From Blasia pusilla (lineage: Eukaryota > Marchantiophyta > Marchantiopsida > Blasiales): DNA of 64,000 bases. This document shows positions 12,602-26,190 of this stretch, in pieces; the first letter of the stretch is position 1, and each line of letters begins with the position of its first letter. The stretch spans positions 37,386,001-37,450,000 of the forward strand of contig CM114271.1 in assembly GCA_050084515.1 (NCBI GenBank), read 5' to 3'. The position numbers were made by a program, and so were the translations under genes. The notes under the pieces were generated by a model. That model did not search any database and was not told the DNA's origin. It was given only the letters and a program-made list of their open reading frames with translations.

Positions 12602-14844
12602 TTGCTTGATAGATCAGGCTGCAAACAAATGTGTCACAGAGATTGAAAATTAGTCTAGAATGTCTTGCATATGTAAGATAGCTTCTAGTACACTCATCCA
12701 TATGGGAGCACTACTCAGTAAAAAAATTAGAATAATGAAGAAGATTTGGCACCTAACTCATGATCACTTACCAATAGGAGGTTGAGGGGTTGTCCACTCT
12801 TGTGCTTGTCGTATGGATTAGACATAGAACTTAGAGTTGGAGGGGGTGGGGGTGGGGGTGGGTAAAAGTTTGCTTGTGGGGGTGGCCCTCATGGGCTTGG
12901 AATTGATCCCATGGTTCCTATAGACTCCAAATTTTAGATTTCATAAGTATATTGATCATACTTAGAAGAATAGAAGCAATCCATAACTTTGTGCTCCAAT
13001 CTCCTTACTCAAAAAAAAGGTTGCGCACAATGAAAATACAACATTTAACGGAATATGAAAGGAAGTAGAGTCTAAGAAATACAGAGCATGGACAATCAGA
13101 TAATTAGAGTACTTCCTTTTTCTCACTTCTCACCGTTCATAGGAGGGTCCCATTGGGATTGCATTGGGTATTCATGGGGATACCCAAGCAGTGGCCACGG
13201 ATAAGCCCCCATAGGAGGAAGAACATAAGGGTTTTGAGACTCCTTTTTCTTTTCAATTGGACTCAAGTCTTATAAAATAAGAATATATATGTGACATAAA
13301 AGATTATTAGAAAGCATCCTTACATTTCAATAGTGGTCATTATAGATTGGAAATTAAAAGGGCATAATCATGGCACCCATATTGGAAAGATAAGGTTAAG
13401 ACTTACATATTGAAGTCCTTTCTTGCCACACTTTTTCAGTTTGAAGGGAGATTGCATTGGTGCTGTCAGGATTGGCATTGAGTCCTCTAGACTAGACTAC
13501 TCAAGGGTCACATCAAAGTCTGGATCTAACTCCAAGTCATCCCTCTCCATTTTGTCTCCAATATCATCATCGGAAAAAATCTCCATGTATTTTTTGGTTC
13601 GTTGCTCAAAGGTCAATCAAACCTCCGACGCTGATGATCCCACTCCCTCACTAGCATAACAGTTTGAGGCACTACGAGATATTAAAACAACAAGGCTATA
13701 AATACTCCTCAATGCCAACTCTAGTATCAACATTCCTAATACATAGTGAAATGACACACACATACAAAGGCACAACCTATCCCTATTACAACAACTACTA
13801 ACTCAAGTTTATATCAACTTCAAATCTCATATTAAGTTTAGAATAATCAATGGCTATCGAAGTATATTTTTCACTTTATGCAAGTAGAGGGAAAGATTTA
13901 GATAAGGAGAGGTTTAGGGTAGCAATACCATCGATTTGTGCCAAATCTATAGAACGCTTCCCTTACAAATGCATATCTCTCTTTATCTACTTATGATTAA
14001 TCGAGCAATACAACTTGAACTTTGAGCCCTTACGCATACACAATCATTCTCTGGAATTTAATTTGTGAGTAAGAATGCACGTCCCTTCCCCCCTCCCCCT
14101 CCCACCAACAATTATTGATCTCCACTTTGCTAATGTTGTCGGCCACTTGGCTAGTGGCTCACTTGAGATACAATGAGAGCACAAAATTGTATATAAGATT
14201 ACTTTTAAAAGAAAATCTATTTGACCAATCTCCTCAACCAACAAAAAGAGTTACCCTTTTCTTAGCAATAAGGAAAAATGTTTCATAATAGATCAAAGTT
14301 CAAATCATAAACAAATGAAACAAGAGCTTATAATCAAATATGAGAAAATCTAACACAACATGATCAAAATTCACAAAAGAAAGAAATTAAATGGGAGCTC
14401 AAAATCACAACCGAGGAAATGGTGAAAATTTTGAGTCAAGCTCTAATAGGGTTACCAACCAGCACTTCACATAGTTCTGAATGTGAATATAAAAAAAGTT
14501 TGATCGCATTATTGGCACATATTCTCGTGAAATAAAATATTCACAAGATTATAATGAAAATCATGACTCGGATTGGTAGAGAAATCTGGTCTCACTCAAG
14601 AAGATGAATAAGTATCTGAGCCACTACTTTCTACCATCTCTTCTTCAAAGTATAAACTTGTGTCATTCCAAGGTACTTCTAAGTCTTTTACATGGGTACC
14701 ATTGTTGGTTACGTCAACAAATGTCATTAAGGCTTCTTCTCTAGATACAATACTTGCCCCAACTAATGACACTTTTGGCACTTGCAAGCTAGCTCGACTT
14801 GGCCCAAAAACCCTGAAAGATGGATCTTATCATTCGCTGAAAAA
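12602..14844. other. Interior of CACTA element, no clear coding exon
   Basis: Between the two transposon genes. It contains a (GGGGGT)-type run at about 12,840-12,864, proline-rich if read on the minus strand. A 63-residue minus-strand frame at 14,787-14,596 may be the tail of the transposase gene, but no domain was recognised in it. Confidence 0.35.
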
Positions 14845-17415
14845 TCAAAGCCTCCTCCTACCCTTCTAGATCTAGTTGGTTTCTGCATTACTACTTTCCA
14901 ACCTAGCTTTACTTCAACATATGCATAGAAAACCTACTCTATTTGACTTGGAAAGACAAGTGGCTTGTGATTTATTTGTACACATTTTGCGAAGTTGGCC
15001 AACTATAAACTATTATTATCAAAGATCATACTTGCATCTTGAGTACCCCAATTTGAGGAAACCCATTTTCCTCTCATGAGCACTACTGGATCCTCTAACA
15101 TCCCATAATCCAATACTAGGATATCTGTCAAATTTCCCACATAAGGATACTAAATTGATTGGTCAAAACCATTTGCATTTGGAGCCAAGAATACAGAGGC
15201 AATACCTGAATCATACGTTCTATAAGCACTACCCTCATCAACCCTGTAGTGATTTTCATATGCCCTCATCTTCTTATATGAAATATATGTACGAGAGGGA
15301 GGCACACTCAATTGTCATGATAAATCATCTACTTCCTTACCATCACGAATCCATTCCCTTATCTTACAACGTATTCATTCAGGAAATGGGACGTCACACG
15401 TAATCTCATCTCTATAGATTCTGCAGAAAAAAAAACCCGAGGCGTGTTATGAGGTGTTCACTTTCAAGGTAGAATCCTCACTTGGATTAAAACTTTCAAT
15501 AACTAGTTATAATATTAGAAAAATAGAAGATAAATACTATCAAAGAAAAACTTACTTAATCCAAGGTGTAAAAAATTTGGTATTCTGCAACACATAATGA
15601 TTTGGTATAGCAATAAGCTCAGCACTCAATTGATATTTAGAGCCAACACCCTCCAAGATCTCACCAATTACGCCTTCCTCCTCGGACGCATCCCATACTC
15701 TTGTGCTTGTGACTGAGCAATCATGCATATATTGTGTTATAAATCCAAGTGCCTCATCCATAATATATCTTTCGGCCATGCACCCTTCAGTTTGAGCGCG
15801 AGATCGCACATATCCTTTCAACACTCCCAAATATCTCTTGATAAGGTACATCCATCGACATGAAACATGACCACATATGCTGAGTTCCTCCACTAAATGG
15901 ACCATAAGATGAGTCATAATATCAAAAAATGATGGTAGAAAGTGGATCTCCACAAGGCATAAGGTTTGTGCCACGTCTTCTCTCAAGGAATTCAGACCAC
16001 TAGGATCCCAATTTTTAACGCAGAGACGTCAAAATATTTGTGACATGCGCATGATGGTCATACGAATTGGAACACTCATGAGATTCTGCAAACAATATGG
16101 GAGTAGTTGTTGCATGAAAATATAAAGATCGTGGGACTTCAAACATCCTAAATTTTTCCTTAACTTATGTTTTTGTAAGGCACTTGCATATTCGCTAGGG
16201 GCTTTTAAGGCTTGAACTCTTGCCATGAAGATTCTAGCCTCCTCTGGTGTCAACACATAATTTGCCTTGGGTTTCAACTTCACTCCTGCTCTATTGGGTT
16301 GAGATTGGAGCCACAAGTGTGGCATGATCCCTCTTACTTCCATGTCAACCCTCACCTTGGCTGAATCCTTTTTCTGAAGCACAAAGCTGGTTTTCAAGGT
16401 ATTGTCGGCCACGTTTTTCTCGCAATGCATCACATCTAGTGTGTGTCTGATCGACAAATCCTGAAAATGAACAATGTATTTTTAAGGTTGGTGTAACCAT
16501 ATGGAAAACAAAAACAGGAGAATGTAAATAGGCTCAAAGTTGTGAGGCCTGCCCCATAGTAGCTCACCTTCCAATAAGGTAGGTCAAATAGTACGCTCCT
16601 TTGTGCCACTCTATATACTTTGAATGGATCTAGGAGGGGTTGGTCACCCCTCCTTTTCCTGGTCATGGGACCCTCATCAATAGACCCGCAGCTGATGCTA
16701 AAACATCAGAGCTTGATACCCAACTTGGTGCCCCACGACATTTAGTCCTCAAGCTGAAATGACATGCCATTCGACTCCTATATGGGTGGTTCCTTTCCAC
16801 ATAGCGCCGATGACCTTGAAATATGGGCTTATGTAAGGGTTTAGAGTAATCTAAGTCCACATGTGGTCCACATATTGAACAAGCAAGCTTTCCTTTCGTG
16901 GCTTCACCAGAAACTACACCCAATCCTAGATAATCATTAATAGTCAAGATGACCATGGCTCTGAGAATGAAATGTTTATTAGGAAGTTGACTACTACTAT
17001 CATGAGCCAAAACACCGTTCCACAACATTCCTAACTCTTCCATGAGGGGAGCTAGATAGACATCTAATATGTAATTGACTCCTTGCCCAGAATTGTGAGG
17101 GCTAGCTGGAGGAAAAAATTCTTGGTACATAGCCAAGTCGGGAGATTATAATCGATCAAAACCACCGGCCTAGTTGACCAAACACTATTTTTATCACTAA
17201 ATGGATTCACCCCATCTAATGCTAATCCAAGCCGACAATTACGAGGCTCATGACAAAAATATGGCCACAACTCATCTATTTTCCTCCATTGTTTTGAATC
17301 CCTTGTATGCCTCACTTGTCCATTGCACTCTTATTACTGGTTGTCCAAGTCATTAACCCAACAATAGTCTTGCATCTATATATCCTCTTTAGCCTTGGAA
17401 TGATTGGAAAGTGTC
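14845..17415 (-). pseudogene. CACTA (En/Spm) TNP2-type transposase, broken
   Basis: Reading the minus strand from 17,413: a PIIPRLKRIY motif; HTRDSKQWRKIDEL; RLGLALDGVNPF with the conserved D-G; YNLPTWLC; then, after a frameshift near 17,090, ILDVYLAPLMEEL, LTINDY and GKLACSICG. Next come VLFDLPYWK, an intron (16,567-16,461) and HTLDVMHCEKNV. The C-terminal half (15,986-15,552) has LPSFFDIMTHL, a WMY-IKRYL-LKGYVR segment and AERYIMDEAL, typical of DUF4218. A DUF4216-like VFYAYVE-GWKVVMQKPTR patch lies at about 14,940-14,845. The order matches TNP2 proteins, the cut-and-paste transposase of CACTA elements. At least two frameshifts and several stops make it non-functional. The N-terminal region above 17,415 is not recognisable. 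Confidence 0.85.
16461..16567 (-). other. Retained intron in the TNP2 pseudogene
   Basis: On the minus strand, aag|gtgagcta begins and ttttcag|gat ends a 107-nt GT-AG intron. Removing it joins LPYWK in frame to DLSIRHTLDVMH, the expected TNP2 continuity. Intron retention shows this copy arose by DNA transposition, not through an mRNA. Confidence 0.75.
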
Positions 17416-18660
17416 TAAGAACTTTTTATGTTTGTCATTATTGTGTGACCATAGAACCTATCTGCTGAAAAATACCACAACTAGATAGACACCCCATAAA
17501 CTATCGCGATTTGCTAACGGATAGTGCCTTGATAGTCACTTCGAACATGCATGGCTCATTCCTTTCTACAAGTACTATCTACACAAAGAACCAACTTAGT
17601 TTTCATATTTGGAAAACCAAAAGAAGAGAGGTTATATGAATGAAAGGATTGTTCTTATTGTCCAAGAAGACCCACTGGTGATATGGGACTTTGATTTGGA
17701 AAGTTTGCAATATTTGATTTGTACAAAACTGTAGCCAAAGTTTGCAATATCTGATCTGTTCATAACCGTAGCCAAAGTAAAGGTCATGTAAAGTGCACTG
17801 TCCCAAGCAGTGGTCCTTAGCCATTACATAGATGTAAGTATTTAGCAATTAGAAGTAGTTTGAGTAGCTATGAATATCAGTCATTCTACGGATAGCTTCC
17901 TCGAAGTGAAGGAATGCGAGTATAATAATGTCACGATGAATGCAAATGAAAAGATAATGCTTTCCATCACCACGCATTTTGGAACTACAATGTCTATGTA
18001 GAGGGATGTTTAATGATACCTCTTGATGGAATAAATGAACGAATAAATATTTTCTTATCCATGGGTGACTCACGTAGTCACAAGTACTCATTAAGTATCG
18101 TCTGTCAAAGCCTTGCGACCATAGATCATTCTGCCATTCCCACAAGCACAACTGATAAGCCATTTGAAAAAATCTAGTGGAGATGGTAGAAGGTTTCCAT
18201 AATCAGGCGAACCCATCCAAATCTTCAAGGCCATGGAATTCTGAAGCAAAAAGATCTGTGAGGGCAGATCCACACCCAAAAATATGTGTGCGAGCCAAGA
18301 TCAATCCCATATGCACATCTTTAGCGATCCGTGTCCAAATAAGTGGAATGACCCACTCAAACTCTCACACCTGAAAGCTTCAATAGCCTCCATTGAAATC
18401 AAGAATTTGTTCAATTACATTGAAATTCCACTCAGGAAATCACCGAATTCCATAACAGCAAAGACCAACAAACAAATAGACATTTTTGAATCATCATCAC
18501 TACCACAACCGCGATAGAGATATTCGTAGGGAGGCCACCTTGTATCAAACTAACAACAAAGTCCAAGTCTAAAAAATAGGGAGTGGTGTGAAAGAAAAGA
18601 GAGATTTTTGAAATCACACCGGTGGAACTTCAGTAAGGAAATGGGCAGACCATTCATGCA
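17416..18660 (-). other. Unassigned DNA upstream of the transposase
   Basis: Minus-strand frames at 18,279-18,091 and 18,163-17,849 are open (62 and 104 residues), and the first contains FFKWLISCACGNGRMIYG, but no family is recognised. This stretch could hold the lost 5' part of the CACTA element. A 37-bp tandem duplication lies at 17,700-17,773. No terminal CACTA repeat was found that clearly ends the element. Confidence 0.3.
17700..17773. repeat. 37-bp tandem duplication
   Basis: Two adjacent 37-bp units (17,700-17,736 and 17,737-17,773), both beginning aaagtttgcaatat and ending gtagcc, differ at about six positions. Confidence 0.8.
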
Positions 18661-18976
18661 CTGATGGATGCGGAGCCAAAGAGTGGTAGGTTTTCACTCT
18701 AATAGCAAAGGGAGTCCAACATCCATGAATTTTTCTAGCTCCGGAAGTAGGAGCCAATCATGGACAGTGTTTTGGCAATCTGAAAAGAAGGAAGTGGTAG
18801 AAGTTTGGCATGGGAGATCAAGCAGAGACATGAAGCCAAGAGATGTCAGAGACATGAAGCTGAGAGATGTACAAAATCATTCGAAGCCGTGCTCGCCTTG
18901 AGCTTTCAATGTAATTGATGCAGATTATCGGAATGCCCGACCATTCTCCCAATCGAGCTTCAAGGACAAGCAAGTA

Positions 18977-18978
<2 letters not shown>
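18661..18978. other. Unassigned DNA
   Basis: No recognised gene. It leads into the first long AG tract. Confidence 0.3.

Positions 18979-19055
<77 letters not shown>
18979..19055. repeat. (AG)n microsatellite, about 77 bp
   Basis: Uninterrupted AG dinucleotides. The serine-leucine open frames on the minus strand across it are artefacts of the repeat. Confidence 0.95.
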
Positions 19056-19060
<5 letters not shown>

Positions 19061-19102
19061 AAAGGAAAAGACAGAGCAGAGGGGTAGAGGGACAATACAA
19101 CG

Positions 19103-19979
19103 ATGGTCTTGGCCACGTCCATGGGAAACTTTGATGTGCAAGGAAAACCCAAGAAACGCTCTCACCGGAAAGGTATGTGGATGGTGGAGGAGCTTTGGAT
19201 GATGCAAGCATTTTGCCGCAAAGTTTTCAAGCAACAAGCAAAGGGAGGGATCAAGGAGAAGCACAAATCTGTTCAAAAAAGGTGGAGATGGATAGAGGAC
19301 CAATGTTAGAAGCAAAGAGTGAAAAAGGAGTGTTTCTCAATGCCAGCTTCTCTTCCATACCATGCAAGACCCTCTCGAGAACTTCATTTTCCTCGGCCAT
19401 TGAATTAGAAGAAGATAGCTACTGCAACAACGAAACATGGAAGATGTTTGAATGGATTGGAAGAGTAAGCCAAAGTTTTCGCTCAAGAGACCTGAAAGCT
19501 ACAACAGGGAAATTGAACACCCTCTCTCTCGTAGATCTCACGCTATTTGCTCCAAACTACTCAGACTCCCGAAATGAATATAAAGAACATATACAACGGG
19601 TAATACAAGTACAATGCAAGGAGCCCTGCCGTCTCTATGAAAGTAGCTCTAAAGCTCCGGTTGGAAGATGTGCTCTCGCGAATGAGTGATTCGATTGAAA
19701 GGTTTCTAGATGTTGAGGTCTCTACTTGAACATAAGACTTTCAACAGGGAAGCAAAAGTCATAGGAGTCATCCATCAAGGATTTATTTCCGATACGCTTG
19801 GCTTGAAACCACCGTGCCTCAAGTTGTTTCACCGTACTACAATGGAACAACGTCATATAATAATACATGTGGACTGTCAAAATTTAGTGAGATGCTGGTG
19901 GGTCACTATGGGATGTGCAAAAATGGGCAAAACAAAGTTTCAGGTTAACCGAGCCCCATGGTCAATTCTACAATTGTAA
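19103..19979 (+). other. Overlapping open frames of unknown identity
   Basis: A 68-residue frame (19,103-19,309; basic, with KEKHKSVQKRWRW) overlaps a 170-residue frame (19,177-19,689), and an 89-residue frame follows (19,710-19,979). The longest has no membrane segment or motif I recognise. A frameshifted remnant of a retroelement ORF is possible, because the basic C-terminus of the first frame precedes the longer frame. Alternatively these are chance openings. No promoter or splice evidence supports a host gene. Confidence 0.2.
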
Positions 19980-21941
<1,962 letters not shown>

Positions 21942-22139
21942 GGCCATAGTTTCCTTCCTAACGTAGAGAGCTCAGTTGATCAAAACCTAATGCTCTTGCT
22001 AGATGGTGTCCTCAAGAAATTTATCAAGAAACCTCTGTTCAACCTAGAGTACGCGCTTACAGCGAGAAACAAGCTCCAAGAGTTTAAGAAAGTACCGAGA
22101 GGATTTGGAATGAGAGTTTCGAGAAAATGATGTGGCATA

Positions 22140-22535
22140 ATTTTCCAACTTGGCAATAGTTTTAATATAGCAACTATACTTTTAACTACATCAAATTATT
22201 TCAAATACTACTAGTCGTAGTCTAGTTTTATTTTCAAATGGCATCTTGTGGATTAAATTTTAATTAAAATTGATTTACCATAAATACCACGTCTTAGTTA
22301 TTTTGCACTAATATAGTAATTTTTAATGACATGTCATTAGTTAATAATAATTACATTAATTTGTTTTATTAAAAAAAAATCGTGTCATACCCTCTAGTCA
22401 TTCTTAATAACTGACTAATACTAAATTATGCCACATATGACTACTTAGTTATATGTAGTGGTGTTTTAGTCTTATTGGACTCTAGTTATAAGTGGCTTAG
22501 TGCTAAAAACACCATATTCTTTCTAGAAGGTGACT
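22140..22535. other. AT-rich segment, possibly MITE-related
   Basis: It shares short words with the 9,076 element (ttgcactaa, ttagttatttt, taatttt blocks) and ends ttctttctag, close to the TTCCTTCTAGTG terminus. No matching left terminus was found, so the relationship is tentative. Confidence 0.2.
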
Positions 22536-23479
22536 GTGGTTGACGTGGGTAATGTGGTAAGAACATGGTTGAGGCCATCGCGCAAGGATAGAACCAGACG
22601 AGATGAGGCGTGTAGACCTACGTGGTTAGGAGCAGAGATGCAAAATTTGGGCTACCTTGTTGGCTTGTAGGAGAGATTGTCATGACTTGATTTTGGCAGA
22701 CATGCTAGGATTTGCGGCGAGGGTTGTGAGGGAGATATAGGCGCCGATGCTAACGGAAGGTTTGACGTGTTGTTCGAGGAGAGTGTCGAGCTACGGAGGT
22801 TGCCATATCACATGGAAGAGTGAGTGTTGACAATTCAGTAGGTTGGAGGGCTTGACCAAATTACCCATTTGAGTCCCTTTTCCCAAACTTATCTTGTGTG
22901 ATTGAGAGTGTTGGGTATCAGATAGTTGTTGGTGTTAGATGGGTGTAGCGATGGTGATGAGTGTAGACCCCTTTCATGTGAAGCATGTTGGTGGACATAC
23001 GGCGGTTGCCGAGTAGGGGTCGTGTGTATGACCCGAGAGAGTCAGTAGTTTAGGTGAGTTAGTTGGGAGGCTCATGGAAGCCCGAGTGTTGAGTGTGCGT
23101 GAGGCCAGGTGTGTCATCACGAGATTGGCATTAGCGCGTGTGAGGAGTATGGTAGACTCTTAGTGAGTTTGAGTGCTTGAGCACGTGAGACAAGGTTGTC
23201 ATCACGACGTTCTTCTAGGGTTCAAAAGAATGGGGTAGTACGAGCAGTGGTAGTGGAGTGACATGGAGTGGTGTAAGATATCGAGGGGTTTCGAATGAGG
23301 AACCACCCCCACTCCCATCAGTGGCTAGATCGTCATTACTAGACAGTGGGTCACGTGATAAGATCACAGACGGGGATGGTGATACGAGGAGAGAGATGGA
23401 TCACATGGGCCACTGAAACATACGTCGTCTTTTGGGTGCGGTAGGCACCATAGATCTTGATGATTTTATCTAGGAGTTT

Positions 23480-24545
23480 GACACATGGTGCGACTTCTGG
23501 GAGATACAGACCCCTACGCGGTTCAACCGTTTTATGGCATGGAAGGGGTTGTTCTTGCACTTGGAGGGTCTGCGAATGGATGATTATATGGAGTTCCAAT
23601 CTCTATACTCTGTAGAGATAGATACCTTGAGGGTGTATTGGGCTCCAGGGTATGTGTCCACTAGTGGCCGCGAGGCGTATGGTGGGATAGTGAGAGCGGA
23701 GAGACCTTCACCATAAGCCCGGGGACTAGATGGAGAGGATGGCAGTGAGAGTGGTGAAGTGGCAGAGACCTCTCGTGGTAGAGGACCATCGAGTTCCAGT
23801 CCTACAATGGAGTTCTTCCGACAGTTGAAGAGGAGCTACTAAGGCGTGCGGACCGACAAGCTGAAGAGTCTACAGGATTTTCAACGGAGATCGGGTGAGA
23901 GTTTGAGGGAGACATTTACGCGCATGCGACACTTGATCATTACCACATATAGGGTTATTGAGGCACGATTAGTACAGTATTGGTACAGGGTGTTGGACGA
24001 GGAGCTATAGAGGAGAGTTTGGGATGCGATGTTGCTTCACACGGTGAAGCCCACATTGAAGGTGATCTTCCATTTTTCTGAGCGGATAGAGCTCAATATG
24101 AGTGAGGAGCACGTGGTGACCACGGGATTGGATGGGTTGACGAGTAGGAGTAGATCCACAGGTGTCCCAACATGCACCAATACCACAGAAGCGGGCCGAT
24201 GGGCCCAAAGAGCAAGGGGGTATCATGAGCCGATGAGGCAATCGCCCGTACCGATATATGTTTCCCAACAGGGACAAGGGTTGGCTTGTTGGATGTGTGG
24301 TGAATCACATAGGCAGAGGGACTGCCCACAACATGGGAGAGGGCCAAAGGCGCCTCCGATTGCTCAAAAGCCCCATCATAGTTGCAATGTGATGATTATC
24401 ATGGATATGGTCATACTAGAGATAGGTGTTTTGATCTTTGTCGAGAGGTACGTCCAAAGGGAGGCAGAGGACTTGGAGGCAAGAGAGTTGGTGGAGATCG
24501 AGTGGTGGATGATCGGGATGATAGAGTGCCATCAGCAGTCATAGG
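23480..24545 (+). pseudogene. Retrotransposon gag with zinc knuckle (copy 1)
   Basis: The frames give FMAWKGLFLHLEGLRMDDYM, then MEFFRQL, DKLKSLQDFQRRSGESLRE, TFTRMRHLI and VQYWYRVLDEEL, which match the helical core of the Retrotrans_gag domain. The 171-residue frame at 24,029-24,544 then has a basic linker and CWMCGESHRQRDC at about 24,290-24,330, a zinc knuckle. Its spacing is C-x2-C-x3-H-x4-C, one residue short of the standard CCHC. Gag would coat the element RNA and build particles. Stops at about 23,840 and 24,009 break the frame. Confidence 0.65.
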
Positions 24546-24559
24546 AGATGGAGGACGAG

Positions 24560-25734
24560 CACCCGATGTAGCGCTCCTTATGCGCATCGATCAATTAGAG
24601 CAGAGGATTGCTGCCATGATGATTATGCAGCTAAAGGAAGGCCAGGAGATGAGATTAGCTAGTGTGGTGCCAACCTCCACATCTTACCACAATGCTGGTG
24701 AGGATTCTGCGGGGATGGGATTTATGTGTAGTGTGGCTCAAGATGAGGCTGCTGTGGTAGGGACTCGGGATGTTGTGAGAGTAACCAAGCCATCGAGAGA
24801 TGGGGTTGAGATTGACCCACATGAGGGGACCAATGGACCGCATGCTAGGGTTTCTCAGTCGTTCATATTATCGGAGTTACTTCATGCATCGTCGATGGTG
24901 CCTCAACGACCTGTAGTGCCCACGGATGAGGCAAGTGCGTTGATGTCACAAGGAGTTGGAGAGACGACTCCTATGCCACCTCAGGTGTAGCCAGTGTTGA
25001 CCACGTTGTTGGATGTGGCCACTAGGATGAGTCAGACTCCGTTGTTTTCTGCCATGGAGTTGGCAACGTTAGGAGTTGGATCAGCGGAGGTGTTTTGATT
25101 GGCCGCCACGTTGTGTGAGCGTGGAGAGGTGATTTCCTCTCGTACAAAGGTAGTTCATGAGGTGGTACGGGGACTTGCCCTCAGAGCAGGTGCTCGGGAC
25201 GTCCCCCCACTCAGTCATGGCATGTTGCGGCGGCAAAGTTGGTAGATATGCCGGCTAGGCCAGCGATAAAGCGAGCCATGATCACACCCGGTGTGGTGTT
25301 GTTGGATAACCAAGAAGGAATGTTTCGCTTGGTTAGTCCCACAAGTACGATGTACCATCCGCATCGCGTCCTACTTGATTCGGGGGTGCAACCCTTGATG
25401 CTAGGGAAGGCAAAGTGTTTGGCGTTGGGATTATGGAAAGGCGACATCGAGCATTGTCCCTTTTAGATACAGACCTCTATGGGGGGTGTATCACCCACGT
25501 AGTACATGACTTGACAAGAGTTGGTGGGTAGATTCCAGCCAGAGCATGAGTCGGATAGTGCGATGGTGCACACTCGGGTGATTACGACATTGGCAAAGTT
25601 GTATGATGTGTTGGTAGGGAGTACGGTGTTGTATCCCCTTGGTTTTAGCTTGGATTTTTGGGAGGAGACAGTTTCTTATCAACCACCGTGGCGATCAAGT
25701 GATGGGCGGGTGAGCGATCTACCAGTGTAGTTTG
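24560..25734 (+). pseudogene. Gag C-terminal region and retropepsin (copy 1)
   Basis: The frame 24,382-24,990 carries RIDQLEQRIAAMMIMQL, a probable short coiled coil, followed by a long polar linker. After a stop, the frame 25,239-25,466 contains VLLDSGVQPLMLG at about 25,368-25,406, the aspartic protease D-S-G active-site loop, and continues into a protease C-terminal half (LVGSTVLYPLGFSLDFWEE) in the next frame (25,521-25,730). In copy 2 the loop is DSGA, so V for A here is a late change. Stop codons between the pieces show inactivation. Confidence 0.65.
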
Positions 25735-25934
25735 TAGGGGGTAGTGATGGTTGATCACATGAGCATACGGCGACCGCGTTGGGAGCATTCACAGGTGATG
25801 TTAGAGGATCAGGAGGGTACAGGGTGAGGAGCACACATGCAGAGGACATTCCCGTAGCGGATAATCCCACAGAGAGACATGATAGGGTGGGTGTCTCTTC
25901 CCATGATGCGGAGCTTCGTTATTATTTTTTGGGA

Positions 25935-26190
25935 TAAGCGTTGAGATGCGTGGAGTGCAGACGAGCTCGTGAGGCATGCGTGGAGCCGTGTCTATGTTTG
26001 AAGGAGGGTACGAGAGTGTTAGATCTCTTTGGAGGGATTAACATGGCGGGTTGCTGTAGTGTGGCAGTGTTGTAGGGATAATGGCACCGATGGTGCTAGA
26101 TATATATATGATAGTAGATCATGTTGGGTATATAGGTGCTTACTATCTAGAGTTAGGGGGACCCAACTACCAACTAGGGGGGCGGTTGTG
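25935..26190 (+). pseudogene. Possible C5-cytosine methyltransferase remnant
   Basis: Downstream of the protease, one frame reads CRRAREAC, then EGTRVLDLFGGIN (LDLFGGI at 26,019-26,039), then breaks. About 20 codons later a second frame reads GARYIY (near 26,100), and 21 codons on QLPTRGAVVG (26,164-26,193). A hydrophobic D-L-F-x-G-x loop, then a Y-x-Y strand, is the layout of motifs I and II of C5-cytosine methyltransferases. Retrotransposon-borne versions in algae and dinoflagellates have the same kind of LFGGI loop. The catalytic P-C motif is not present. The patch is short, frameshifted and carries an apparent 8-9 bp internal duplication, so the call is tentative. Confidence 0.4.

Larger units (their letters stand above)
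22540..26187 (+). mobile_element. Gypsy-family internal region, copy 1
   Basis: This is co-linear with 44,760-47,600. Shared landmarks include gacgtgttg-tcgaggagagtgt, cccattcgagtccctttt-like, gtatgacccgagaga, the gag block, the RIDQLEQRIAAM block and the DSG protease block. The order is leader, gag, zinc knuckle, protease, then a methyltransferase-like patch. Multiple stops and frameshifts make it dead. No reverse transcriptase, RNase H or integrase motif was seen between protease and end, so this copy is either deleted for pol or belongs to a family that does not carry it here. Confidence 0.65.

Noticed and set aside
18160-18180. CTAGTG at 18,171-18,176 as the missing CACTA terminus
   Set aside because: Its reverse complement matches the 9,076 terminus for only about seven bases, and no partner or target duplication was found.
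18818-19315. Long serine-leucine open frames on the minus strand
   Set aside because: They are translations of the (AG)n microsatellite and its flanks. The same applies to the frames across 21,594-21,966.
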